The notes under the pieces were generated by a model. That model was given only the letters and a program-made list of their open reading frames with translations. It was not told where the DNA came from and searched no databases. Shown here in pieces: positions 17,113-26,319 of a DNA stretch of 40,380 nt. The position numbers were made by a program, and so were the translations under genes. Each line of letters begins with the position of its first letter. Positions within the stretch are counted from its first letter, which is position 1. This DNA is from Planctomycetota bacterium (lineage in GTDB: Bacteria; Planctomycetota; Phycisphaerae; WQYP01), in the NCBI GenBank assembly GCA_021805985.1, contig JAJZDN010000034.1, positions 1 to 40,380 of the forward strand, read 5' to 3'.

Positions 17113-17931
17113 ATGAGCGAACCACATAGACACCACATCGTTGGACGATTTTATCTCAAGCACTTCACCGCCACGGGGATGAAGGACGGACCATTCCATG
17201 TTTTCGACGTACGGAAACAAATAATTCGCCGCTCAACCCCAAGCGCCGAACCCTTGATAAAGGATTTCAATCGCGATGAGAGCCTCACCGATCCGATGAG
17301 TGTCGAAAGATACTTCGCCGATATCGAAGGAATGATTACGCCAGTCCTTGGCAAAACTGTCGGATCTGGAAAACTTCCTGAATCCTTGGAATCGCGTGCG
17401 TGGCTCGTCGTGTTTGTGGCATTGACTATTGCCCGGCTTCCCGCGTTTCGACTACAGGCACAAGATTTCGGGGCCAAAACGAGTGGCCGGGCGGATCTGC
17501 TTCCGCGAGACCTGCCCCCTGCCATTGAGAAGTTGTTGCCACTTTTGCACAAACGCTGGTGGCGGGTATACAAATTTCCGGTGTCGGCTGGTACACTCGT
17601 GACATCAGATTGTCCGGCAATATTGACGGCGAGGTCTACATTGTTGCCCTTCACGCCGGAAAATTTTGCAGAGGGGATAATTGTATTTCCATTATCATCC
17701 GATTGCTTTATGTTATCCGGGATCCCCGGCGCGACTTCCTCCAGAAACATTCCGCTGGATACGCTTGCGGTTGCCATGGCTAACGGTTGGCAAATCCAAG
17801 CCGCTTTCTTCCGCGCCGAGGCAAGCGGTTTTCCACCAAGGCTATTCTCCCCATCGCCCGATTTCCCAACCATTGACCACCGCACCAATCTGACCACCTT
17901 CCGAAAGCTGTATCCAGAGTTCCATGAATAA
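17113..17931 (+). CDS. DUF4238 family protein
   Basis: A 272-residue protein of the DUF4238 family. The hallmark N-terminus is present (HRHHIVGRFYLKHFT, residues 5-19). The conserved LVTSDCPAI segment around residue 160 matches the usual SDNP motif of the family. The middle, between about residues 115 and 140, seems shorter than I remember for this family. The function is unknown; family members often appear singly in defence islands and on mobile elements. The ATG at 17113 is chosen because GGAAAAGAG lies just upstream and the family motif begins a few residues in, although the frame is open further upstream. A repeat-derived promoter for the next gene follows. Confidence 0.8.
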   Translation: MSEPHRHHIVGRFYLKHFTATGMKDGPFHVFDVRKQIIRRSTPSAEPLIKDFNRDESLTDPMSVERYFADIEGMITPVLGKTVGSGKLPESLESRAWLVVFVALTIARLPAFRLQAQDFGAKTSGRADLLPRDLPPAIEKLLPLLHKRWWRVYKFPVSAGTLVTSDCPAILTARSTLLPFTPENFAEGIIVFPLSSDCFMLSGIPGATSSRNIPLDTLAVAMANGWQIQAAFFRAEASGFPPRLFSPSPDFPTIDHRTNLTTFRKLYPEFHE

Positions 17932-18008
17932 ATCCCGCTGTCAAATATCTCCGCGAGCGGAGTTTATCCCGACACATCGGGGTGCCTCCGCGTGAGATTC
18001 CCCGAGAG

Positions 18009-18037
18009 CTGACCGCTGAAAGCTGATCGCTTACAAT
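18009..18037 (+). promoter_or_regulatory. Putative promoter of the mod-res-sbcD-sbcC operon
   Basis: CTGACC (18009-18014) and TACAAT (18032-18037) are spaced by 17 bp. The start codon of mod is only eight bases after the -10, and no ribosome site is present, so the transcript would be leaderless or nearly so. The promoter lies in a small repeat-like stretch (GCTGACCGCTGAAAGCTGA). Confidence 0.45.
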
Positions 18038-18044
18038 ACATCGC

Positions 18045-19835
18045 ATGGCCAACGGCAAACAAAAACTTGAACTTACTTGGATCGGAAAGGACATCCGGCC
18101 AAAATTGGAGCCGCGGATTCTTATTGAAGACCCGGCGAAAAGCTACCACGCGGGATTCCGGACGGTTGGGTCGCGCGGAGGCGAGAACGCGGAGAACGCT
18201 GGAAAACAATCCCCAACCTCTGCGGCCTCCGCGCCTCGTGAGGACTTCTTCGATAACCGCCTGATTTTTGGTGACAACCTTTTGGCGCTCAAGGCGCTGG
18301 AGCAGGAATTTACCGGAAAAATCAAGTGCATCTACATTGATCCGCCGTACAACACCGGCTCGGCCTTTACACATTACGATGACGGCATTGAGCATTCCTT
18401 ATGGCTTTCCCTGATGCGCGATCGGCTGGAATTATTGCGGCAACTGCTTTCGCCGGATGGGTCGATCTGGATCAGCATTGATGATAACGAGCAGGCCTAC
18501 CTGCGGGTGGTGATGGACGAGGTTTTCCAGCGTGCAAACTTCAGAGCCTGCGTGACATGGCAAAGGAAATATAGCGTCAGCAATAATTTTCAGGGCATCG
18601 CGACGATCTGTGACTACATTCTTGTGTATTCAAAGAGCGAGGCATTTCAAAACAACCTGCTTCCAAGGAGCCGAGAGTCGATAGACCGTTACGCCAATCC
18701 CGACAACGACCCAAGAGGACCATGGAAGGCCGTTGACTACCTTAATCAGGCAACCCCAGAACAACGCCGGAATCTCTGCTACCCAATCGTGAATCCAAAT
18801 ACCGGAGAGGTGATAAACAACACAAAGAAGGCGTGGAAATACGAGCCAGACGCCCACCGGACACACGTCGAAGAAAACCGGCTATGGTGGGGGCGCGAGG
18901 GAAAGAACTCCGTGCCGGCCTTAAAACTGTTCTTGTCGGAAGTCCGCGATGGAATGACCCCACATAACTGGTGGCCCCACGATGAGGTAGGGCATACCGA
19001 CGAGGCCAAAAAAGAAGGGATTGCAATGTTTGGTGCCACCGAGGTTTTTGACACACCCAAGCCCGAGCGGCTGATCCACCGCATACTCACCCTCGCCACA
19101 AACCCCGGCGATTGGGTTCTCGATTCCTTCGCCGGCTCCGGCACCACTGGTGCGGTCGCACACAAAATGGGCCGCAAGTGGATCATGGTGGAGCTTGGCG
19201 AGCATTGCCACACCCACATTATTCCACGGCTGACAAAAGTTATTGATGGCACCGACCCCGGCGGCATTACCGAATCTGTCGGCTGGCAGGGTGGCGGCGG
19301 CTTCCGCTATTACCGCGTCGGGCCGTCGCTGTTGGAAAAAGACCGATTCGGTAATCTGGTTATCAGCAAAGAATTCAATTCGGCCATGCTCGCCGAGGCT
19401 ATCTGCAAGCTGGAGGGTTTTATTTACGCACCCAGTGACACGGTATACTGGCAGCAAGGGCACTCCACCGAGACCGACTTCATCTTTGTGACCACACAAA
19501 CACTCGCCCGCGAACAGTTGCAGAAACTTTCCGATGAGGTGGGAGAAGGTCGTTCACTGTTGGTCATGTGCGGTGCGTTCCGCGCCAAAAGCCTTGAGGG
19601 GTTTCCGAACCTGACCGTGAAGAAAATTCCGAAGGCCGTGCTGGCCAAATGCGAATGGGGCCATGACGACTATAGTCTGGAGATAAAGAATCTGCCGATG
19701 AAAACACCCTATTCGGAGGAAGCCCGGGAGCCGTCATCCCACACCATGAAGCCACGATCCAAGGCGGAACGGCGAGCCAGCGTGCAGACACCATCCCTCT
19801 TCGAGTTTTCCGAAGGAAGGGAAGGCCCACAATGA
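18045..19835 (+). CDS. mod: Type III DNA adenine methyltransferase (Mod)
   Basis: A 596-residue N6-adenine methyltransferase of the beta class, the modification subunit of a type III restriction system. Motif IV DPPYNTG is at residues 99-105 and the SAM-binding DSFAGSGTTG at 360-369, in the order expected of this class. The SIWISIDDNEQAYL segment and the family N-terminus (LEPRILIEDPAKSYHA) are clear. Residues about 41-64 are an extra Ala/Ser/Gly-rich stretch, encoded by a palindromic repeat and not expected in relatives as I remember them. The stop overlaps the res start (ATGA). No ribosome site precedes the ATG. Modification would protect host DNA from the coupled nuclease. Confidence 0.95.
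   Translation: MANGKQKLELTWIGKDIRPKLEPRILIEDPAKSYHAGFRTVGSRGGENAENAGKQSPTSAASAPREDFFDNRLIFGDNLLALKALEQEFTGKIKCIYIDPPYNTGSAFTHYDDGIEHSLWLSLMRDRLELLRQLLSPDGSIWISIDDNEQAYLRVVMDEVFQRANFRACVTWQRKYSVSNNFQGIATICDYILVYSKSEAFQNNLLPRSRESIDRYANPDNDPRGPWKAVDYLNQATPEQRRNLCYPIVNPNTGEVINNTKKAWKYEPDAHRTHVEENRLWWGREGKNSVPALKLFLSEVRDGMTPHNWWPHDEVGHTDEAKKEGIAMFGATEVFDTPKPERLIHRILTLATNPGDWVLDSFAGSGTTGAVAHKMGRKWIMVELGEHCHTHIIPRLTKVIDGTDPGGITESVGWQGGGGFRYYRVGPSLLEKDRFGNLVISKEFNSAMLAEAICKLEGFIYAPSDTVYWQQGHSTETDFIFVTTQTLAREQLQKLSDEVGEGRSLLVMCGAFRAKSLEGFPNLTVKKIPKAVLAKCEWGHDDYSLEIKNLPMKTPYSEEAREPSSHTMKPRSKAERRASVQTPSLFEFSEGREGPQ
18173..18234. repeat. Palindromic repeat inserted in frame within mod
   Basis: GCGCGGAGGC (18173-18182) and GCCTCCGCGC (18225-18234) form a perfect 10-bp inverted repeat, extended imperfectly by CGCGGAGAACGC and CCTCTGCG inside. 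The interval keeps the mod frame open. A related fragment (GCCTCCGCGTGAGA) lies at 17983-17996 just upstream of mod, so this is a small dispersed palindromic element. Confidence 0.65.
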
Positions 19836-22543
19836 ACCCACACATCAATGGAATTGCCAATCGCCTGAGCTTGCGGCCCCCGCAGCGAGAATCGCTGGAA
19901 ATTCTCGCGCGGGTATGTGAAATCATCTCGCTGGAAAAAGGAGCCGATCCCGTCCGATCCTTGAAGGCTATTCAGACCGAGTATGCGACGGTCACGGACT
20001 TCGAGCGGGATTTTCCATCACTCTGTTTCGCTTTGGCGACCGGCGTGGGCAAGACCCGCCTCATGGGAGCCTTCATCGCCTACCTGTACAGGGCGGAAGG
20101 CATCCGTCATTTCTTCGTCCTCTCGCCAAATTTGACCATTTATAATAAATTAATTATGGATCTTACACCGGGCACGCCAAAGTATGTCTTCCAAGGCATT
20201 TCAGAATTTGCTATCGAGCCGCCGGAAATCATCACCGGCGATAACTACGAGAGCGGTCGCGGCGTCCGCGGTGGGCGTCTCTTCGAGTCGAATGTTCACA
20301 TCAACATCTTCAACATATCGAAGATTACCAGCACGGAGACGCCCAAAGGCGCTGAGAAGACCAATGTTCCACGATTCCGCCGGCTTCAGGAATATATCGG
20401 GGAGAGTTACTTCGATTATCTCTCAAAGCTCGACGACCTCGTGCTGCTCATGGACGAATCCCACCGCTACAGAGCCTCGGCGGCCATGAAGGCGATCAGC
20501 GAATTAAAGCCCATTCTCGGCCTTGAGCTTACTGCCACACCCCAGGTGGAACGCGGCAGCGGCAAGCAGGCATTCCAGAACGTCATCTATGCCTACCCGC
20601 TATCCAGCGCCATGACGGACGGATTTGTCAAAGAACCCGCCGTGGCGACGCGCGAAAACTTCAATCCGAAGAATTATGATGCGGCCAGCCTGGAGCGGCT
20701 AAAACTGGAAGACGGCGTGCGCATCCACGAGAATACCAAGGTCGAACTGGAAGTATACGCCCGCGAGAACGGCAAGCCGATCGTAAAGCCGTTCATGCTA
20801 ATTATTGCCAGGGATACCGACCACGCCGACGCCCTTGCGAAGTTCGTTGAAGATGAGGCGTTTTTTGAGGGGCGATACAAGGGTAAGGTCATCCAGGTTC
20901 ACTCAAAGCAGAGCGGCGAGGAACGCGATGAGACCATTGAACAGCTTATCAATGTGGAGCGGCCGGAAAACCCGACGGAAATCGTTATTCATGTCAATAT
21001 GCTCAAAGAAGGCTGGGATGTCACCAATCTCTACACCATCGTCCCGCTGCGCGCCGCGAACTCGCAAACGCTGGTGGAGCAGTCCATCGGGCGCGGTCTG
21101 CGCCTGCCCTATGGTCGTCGGACAGGTGTCGGCGCGGTGGATCGCTTGACCATCGTATCGCACGATCGGTTCCAGGAGATTGTAGATTACGCCAACAGCC
21201 CGGACTCGGTGATTCGGGGTGGCTTGAAGGTAATCTATGTAAATGACGAGCGATCCAAGGTGGTGATAGCAGAACCCGAAATTATGCAGCGCATTCAACC
21301 ACGGTCCATTGAGGAGGGCGGCGGTGAATACAAGGGAGAACAACAGAAACTGCTCTTCGAAAAACCGAAAGAACAGGAAGCGGCCAAGGCCACCCTCGAA
21401 ATCATTCACCGGCATTTTGAGTATCTACCGCGTTCCGTCGACCTCGCGACGCCGGAAATCCAACAGCAGATCGTTGAGAAAGTGCGGAATGCCATTACTC
21501 CGTCGCAACAGGAACTGGATGGTATTGTAGATTCGGTGAATCTGGTGGATGTGGTGGCCAAGACCATCGCCTTGCGTAACGAGCTGTCTATTGATATTCC
21601 GCGCATCACCGTCCAACCAGTGGGCGAGGTGACGCGCGGCTTCCGGGAGTTCAACCTCGACTTGTCAGGTGTGCGGCTCCAGCCGGTGGACAATGAGATT
21701 CTCATTCAGGAATTGCACAATCGGGAGCAGCATAGGCTCATGAGCGGCACCGGCATCGTGCCCGAAGAAAAACTCGAAGACTACCTTGTGCGTGGTCTCA
21801 TTGATTTTAACGATGTGTGCTATGACGACCACGCGGAACTGTTGTATAAACTGGCGGGGCAGGTCGTGGCGCATTTGCGGTCCTACCTGAAGAATGAGGA
21901 TGAGGTGCTCAATGTGCTTCAGTACCACCAGCAATCACTGGTGAACCTGATACATGCCCAGATGCAGGATCATTTTGTGGAAAAAGCTACCACTTATAAA
22001 GCCTATGTAAGCAAGGGGTTCACAACCCTACGGCCCAATAATTACTCGGCTCCTGCGGGCGCAACCGAGTGCGACTTCCGCGCCATGGTCTCAAACAAAC
22101 AGGATATTCCCAAGATGCTATTTGCCGGGTTTGGCAGGTGTCTTTACCGTGTGCAGAAATTCGATTCGGATTCAGAGCGGCGTTTTGCTGTGATCCTGGA
22201 AAATGACAAGGAAGTAATCAAGTGGTTCAAACCGGCTAAAGGCGACTTCCAGATTCACTACACAGGCGAGGCGTCCTACGAACCTGATTTCGTGGTCGAG
22301 ACCAGAACGGCGAAGTTCCTCTGCGAACCCAAAGCCGCTAACGAGCTAACAGCAGTGGATGTGGTAGCCAAGGCCGCTGCCGCAACGGAATGGTGCGCCA
22401 ACGCCACAGCCCACGAAAAGCAACATGGCGGCAAGCCTTGGTCCTATCTGCTTATTCCGCACGACGTTATTTTGGATAACAAGACGCTTCAGGGATTAGC
22501 CGCAACTTACACCTATCGCGATACATCCAGCGACCAACAGTGA
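19832..22543 (+). CDS. res: Type III restriction helicase-nuclease (Res)
   Basis: A 903-residue restriction subunit partnered with Mod. The helicase part has Walker A ATGVGKT (residues 69-75), motif II DESH (208-211), LTATP after it, and motif VI EQSIGRGLRLPYG in the second lobe. The C-terminal nuclease is of the PD-(D/E)xK type: Pro818-Asp819 in YEPDFVVE, then Glu832-Pro-Lys834 in LCEPKAANE. Length and order match Res subunits of type III systems. The start overlaps the mod stop by four bases, and only 15 bases separate it from the downstream nuclease gene, so all four genes form one operon. Confidence 0.95.
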   Translation: MNPHINGIANRLSLRPPQRESLEILARVCEIISLEKGADPVRSLKAIQTEYATVTDFERDFPSLCFALATGVGKTRLMGAFIAYLYRAEGIRHFFVLSPNLTIYNKLIMDLTPGTPKYVFQGISEFAIEPPEIITGDNYESGRGVRGGRLFESNVHINIFNISKITSTETPKGAEKTNVPRFRRLQEYIGESYFDYLSKLDDLVLLMDESHRYRASAAMKAISELKPILGLELTATPQVERGSGKQAFQNVIYAYPLSSAMTDGFVKEPAVATRENFNPKNYDAASLERLKLEDGVRIHENTKVELEVYARENGKPIVKPFMLIIARDTDHADALAKFVEDEAFFEGRYKGKVIQVHSKQSGEERDETIEQLINVERPENPTEIVIHVNMLKEGWDVTNLYTIVPLRAANSQTLVEQSIGRGLRLPYGRRTGVGAVDRLTIVSHDRFQEIVDYANSPDSVIRGGLKVIYVNDERSKVVIAEPEIMQRIQPRSIEEGGGEYKGEQQKLLFEKPKEQEAAKATLEIIHRHFEYLPRSVDLATPEIQQQIVEKVRNAITPSQQELDGIVDSVNLVDVVAKTIALRNELSIDIPRITVQPVGEVTRGFREFNLDLSGVRLQPVDNEILIQELHNREQHRLMSGTGIVPEEKLEDYLVRGLIDFNDVCYDDHAELLYKLAGQVVAHLRSYLKNEDEVLNVLQYHQQSLVNLIHAQMQDHFVEKATTYKAYVSKGFTTLRPNNYSAPAGATECDFRAMVSNKQDIPKMLFAGFGRCLYRVQKFDSDSERRFAVILENDKEVIKWFKPAKGDFQIHYTGEASYEPDFVVETRTAKFLCEPKAANELTAVDVVAKAAAATEWCANATAHEKQHGGKPWSYLLIPHDVILDNKTLQGLAATYTYRDTSSDQQ

Positions 22544-22558
22544 TTCGGAGAAACTGCA

Positions 22559-23689
22559 ATGATTCGATTCCTGCATACCAGCGACTGGCAATTGGGGATG
22601 ACCCGCCACTTTTTTTCAGAGGGTGCGCAAGAACGCTACAGTCAATCAAGGTTTGATGCGATTCGCTCCATGGGCCAGATCGCCAAGGAAAACGAATGCC
22701 GGTTCATGCTGGTGTGTGGTGACTTATTTGAGTCGAACCAGGTCGACCGGAAGACCGTCGCCCGCGCTCTGGACGCACTCAGGGATGTGTCAATCCCCGT
22801 GTTCATTCTTCCGGGCAACCATGACCCTTTGAACGCCGCTTCTGTATACCATTCGAGTACCTTCATTGAGCAGAAGCCTTCGCATGTGCGGGTGGTTGAG
22901 ACCGCCGCGCCCATCAAGATCGCAGAAGGTGTTGAATTGGTAGGTGCTCCATGGCTATCGAAACGTCCAGTCACAAATCCCATTGAGGATGCGATCAATG
23001 CCCTTGAGCCTGCAACCGAAAATATCCGTATTTGTATGGGGCATGGCGCCGTCGATACGCTTGCGCCAGACCGGGAGTCCACCGGGGTTATTTCAGTTTC
23101 AGCACTCGAACTCGCTCTCGACGAAAGGAAGGTAGACTTCGTGGCGCTTGGCGACCGACATTCTTGGACTAAGGTCGGTAAGACCGAGCGTATCTGGTAC
23201 TCCGGTACGCCTGAAATGACGGATTTTCGCGAAACACAATCCGGATACGGCCTCATCGTGGAACTGGGTGAAAGTAGTGTGAACACCAAGCCTATTCAGG
23301 TTGGCCAGTGGCTATTCCTTGAGCACGAACGGGTGGATATCAACTCCGCAGATGATGTGGAAGCGTTAAGACAAACACTGGAGACCATGAAGGATAAGGC
23401 CCGTACGGTCATTCGACTGAACCTCGTTGGCTCACTTTCTCTGACGTTGAGCGGCACACTTCAAAATCATCTTACTGCCGCACAAGATGTATTTGGGGCT
23501 TTCGATGTTCGGGATGACGAACTTCTCCTCGTACCGGACGATACAGATTTTACGAATCTCGGATTTTCGGGTTTTGCCGATGCAACGGTGCAACGACTAC
23601 GCAACAAAATCGTGGACGGTGGAACCGCAGGTACAGAAGCCCGCGAAGCTTTGATGCTTCTGTTGCGGTTGGCGCGGGAGGCGGTATGA
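22559..23689 (+). CDS. Mre11/SbcD-like DNA repair nuclease
   Basis: A 376-residue calcineurin-like metallophosphoesterase of the SbcD/Mre11 type. Metal-binding motifs are SDWQLG (Asp9, Gln11), GDLFE (54-58), GNHDP (86-90), GHG (161-163) and ALGDRHSW (Asp199, His201). The usual Mre11 pattern has His at the Gln11 and Asp199 positions, so two ligands differ. I recall such changes in a subfamily of prokaryotic DNA repair exonucleases, so it may still be active. The C-terminal part (about 260-376) is probably the region that contacts the ATPase partner. Its stop overlaps the following Rad50-like gene by four bases, as expected for subunits of one complex. Confidence 0.9.
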   Translation: MIRFLHTSDWQLGMTRHFFSEGAQERYSQSRFDAIRSMGQIAKENECRFMLVCGDLFESNQVDRKTVARALDALRDVSIPVFILPGNHDPLNAASVYHSSTFIEQKPSHVRVVETAAPIKIAEGVELVGAPWLSKRPVTNPIEDAINALEPATENIRICMGHGAVDTLAPDRESTGVISVSALELALDERKVDFVALGDRHSWTKVGKTERIWYSGTPEMTDFRETQSGYGLIVELGESSVNTKPIQVGQWLFLEHERVDINSADDVEALRQTLETMKDKARTVIRLNLVGSLSLTLSGTLQNHLTAAQDVFGAFDVRDDELLLVPDDTDFTNLGFSGFADATVQRLRNKIVDGGTAGTEAREALMLLLRLAREAV

Positions 23690-26319
23690 AATTCATTCGT
23701 CTTCGAGTTGCCAATTACAGGGGCATTGGCGCAGCCGATGTAAAGTTCGGTCCCGCCGGGATTACGCTCGTGCAAGGGCCGAATGAAGCTGGGAAAACCA
23801 GTCTTGGCGAAGCTATAGGGCTTTTATTTGAATATTTAGATTCCAGTAAGGCTCGAAATATCGAAGCCATCAAGCCGGTTCACAGGGACGAAGGGCCGGA
23901 GATAGAACTGCATGCAGAAAGTGGTCCCTATACGTTCACTTACATGAAGCGCTTTCTCAAACGACCAGAAACCAAACTCACTATCAGCAACCCCAAGCCC
24001 GAAAACCTCACGGGCCGTGAAGCACACGAACACGCCGAGGCCATCCTCCGCGAAACGCTCGACGTTGTCCTCTGGAAGGCACTGAACATTCAGCAAGGCG
24101 ACGCCATTCACCAGCCCGAGTTAGGCAAGCAGACCTCACTTTCCGCCGCGTTGGATCAGGCGGCTGGAGGCCGTCCCACCGATCCTGGCGAAGAGGGCCT
24201 ATTCAACAAGGTGCGAGAGGAATATCTCCGTTATTACACCGAGCGCGGCACAGAGCGGAAAGAGCTAACTGATGCCCGCATTGCATTGACTCGCGCCGAA
24301 GAAGAAGTCTCCAATATCGAGCAGGCAATCCGTAACCTTGACGATGATACCGAACGTGTAGCCTCTCTCCAGCAAGAATTAGCACAATTGAAGGAACAGG
24401 ACGATAGGCTGACCCAAGAGATCATTGCCTATACGGCCTCACTTGCCGAGATCAGAGATTTGGAGAGTGTGCTCTCGACGTCGCGTTTGAAGTTGCAGTC
24501 GGCCCACCAATCCGAGGAAGCGGCACACCGAGACCGCGACTCTCGCCAGGCGCTGATCACGAGGGTTGCCGCAGTCGATCAGGAATACAAGAAGATCAAT
24601 GCCGAAAACGCTATGTCAGTTCCAGCTTTGGACCAGGCTGATCGTGAAGTCAAGAATGCACAAGGTGCTTTCAATGAAGCTGATCAGAAAAGGAAGTTGG
24701 CGGACAGCAATGCGGAACTCCGGCGAGCGGATTTCGACTATTACAATAATAAATTACAGCTTGAACAAATCGGTGAACGCAAGGCGCGTATCGACCTGGC
24801 CAGAACGAACGCTGCGCAGGCCGAGGAACTGCTTCGGCGAAATAAGGTGACCGCGCCGGTTCAACAGTTGATAGAAGAAGCCGAAAGGGAACTGCTTGCC
24901 GCTAAGGCAAAACTGGATACCGGAGCACCGCAAGTTTACCTTCAGAGTTTGGTCGATGGTTGTCTGGTAATTGATGGCACAGACAATACCTTGACGAAAG
25001 GAGAGAAACGATCTTTAACGGTCACCAGCAGCCTGCGGGTCAGCATCCCAAAAACATTGGATATTGAAGTGGTCGCAGGTGCCAGCTTTGCAAAGCTCCA
25101 GAAAAAGGTTGAGGATGCGCAGGTTGGGTTGGACCGCCTGTGTAAACAAGCTGGTGTAGCCGGTCCTCGCGAGGCCAGGCAGGCCTACGATGACCGCAAC
25201 ACTGCCGAGCGAATTGCCGCAGGTAAAGCACAGGTTGAAAAGGAGAATCTCCGGGATCTGGCGTACCAAAAACTGGACGAGATGCTGTTGGCTCTGCAAC
25301 AAGGCGTCCCAGCCTACATCAGAAATCGTGTAAATGAGCCTGTGATATGTCCCGATTTGGAATCGGCAGAACGGGAATGGAAAAACAGAGAGTCGATACG
25401 GCGACAGGCAGTCGGTGCATGGGAATTGGCTCACCAAACGCTGGAGGTGGCAAGCGGTGTGTGGAATGGACTCAATACAAAGCACCACCATGCGCGAGCG
25501 TCATTTGATCTCTCGTCCAAGCAACTTAACCAGATTCGCGCAGACCTTGAGCAGGCACGCGAGAATATTTCCGATGATGATTTGGAAAAAGCTCTGGCGC
25601 AGGCAGTCCAGATCGTGGCTTCCGAGTATGCCAGGGTTCAATCCGCCGAGACGGCGCTCGGGGCGAAAAATCCCGAAAGGGTGAAAACCTTGTCGGAAAC
25701 AGCCAAAGGATCCCTGCAAACTACCCAAAATCGCCGGAATGCCGCTCAAAATGAACTAATCGAAGTTCAGACACGACTGAAAATCCACGGTGAGGATGGA
25801 CTCTACGAGAAACGGGGCGCGGCGCAGGCTGCTTGCGAACGTCTGATGGCGGAGACTTCATCCTGCAATCGGCGGGCGTCTTCTGCCAAATGCCTTTTTG
25901 AGACAATTCGGGAGGAACGGGATAAGGCTCGGCGAGCGTATGTGGCTCCGCTGAAGGAGAAAATTGAACAACTCGGCCGTCTGGTGTTCGATGGATCCTT
26001 CCAAGTGGATATCAGTGAGGAATTGCGGATTACAAGTCGAACGTTGCGGAATATAACCGTACCGTTCGACTCGTTGAGCGGCGGCACTCGCGAACAGCTT
26101 TCTCTAATCTTCCGAATAGCTTGCTCGATCATTGTCTCTCAGAATGGCGGCATGCCGCTCATTTTGGACGATACCCTTGGATACACCGATCCGGGCCGCT
26201 TGCGGCTTATGGGAGCTGTGTTGGCTAAGGCCGCCAAGGACTGCCAAATCGTAATCTTTACATGTGTACCCGAACGCTATGGCAACATCGGAGAAGCGAC
26301 CTGTATTTCCTTACGATGA
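23686..26319 (+). CDS. Rad50/SbcC-like ATPase
   Basis: An 877-residue SMC-like ATPase and the probable partner of the preceding nuclease. Walker A is GPNEAGKT (residues 31-38). The ABC signature LSGGTREQLSL is near residue 797 and Walker B PLILDDTLGYTD near 826. Long coiled-coil segments flank the centre (about 190-420 and 480-740). No CxxC zinc hook is visible; instead the middle holds a strand-rich insert (about 415-460, VYLQSLVDGCLVIDGT and SLTVTSSLRVSI). It is thus a Rad50-like protein with an unusual apex. It is the last gene of the mod-res operon and the last intact gene of the cargo. Confidence 0.9.
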   Translation: MKFIRLRVANYRGIGAADVKFGPAGITLVQGPNEAGKTSLGEAIGLLFEYLDSSKARNIEAIKPVHRDEGPEIELHAESGPYTFTYMKRFLKRPETKLTISNPKPENLTGREAHEHAEAILRETLDVVLWKALNIQQGDAIHQPELGKQTSLSAALDQAAGGRPTDPGEEGLFNKVREEYLRYYTERGTERKELTDARIALTRAEEEVSNIEQAIRNLDDDTERVASLQQELAQLKEQDDRLTQEIIAYTASLAEIRDLESVLSTSRLKLQSAHQSEEAAHRDRDSRQALITRVAAVDQEYKKINAENAMSVPALDQADREVKNAQGAFNEADQKRKLADSNAELRRADFDYYNNKLQLEQIGERKARIDLARTNAAQAEELLRRNKVTAPVQQLIEEAERELLAAKAKLDTGAPQVYLQSLVDGCLVIDGTDNTLTKGEKRSLTVTSSLRVSIPKTLDIEVVAGASFAKLQKKVEDAQVGLDRLCKQAGVAGPREARQAYDDRNTAERIAAGKAQVEKENLRDLAYQKLDEMLLALQQGVPAYIRNRVNEPVICPDLESAEREWKNRESIRRQAVGAWELAHQTLEVASGVWNGLNTKHHHARASFDLSSKQLNQIRADLEQARENISDDDLEKALAQAVQIVASEYARVQSAETALGAKNPERVKTLSETAKGSLQTTQNRRNAAQNELIEVQTRLKIHGEDGLYEKRGAAQAACERLMAETSSCNRRASSAKCLFETIREERDKARRAYVAPLKEKIEQLGRLVFDGSFQVDISEELRITSRTLRNITVPFDSLSGGTREQLSLIFRIACSIIVSQNGGMPLILDDTLGYTDPGRLRLMGAVLAKAAKDCQIVIFTCVPERYGNIGEATCISLR

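Noticed and set aside
10045-19835. DISARM system
   Set aside because: A SNF2 helicase and an adenine methyltransferase are present, but no DrmA, DrmB or DrmC (phospholipase D) gene is found, and the methyltransferase is paired with a type III Res.
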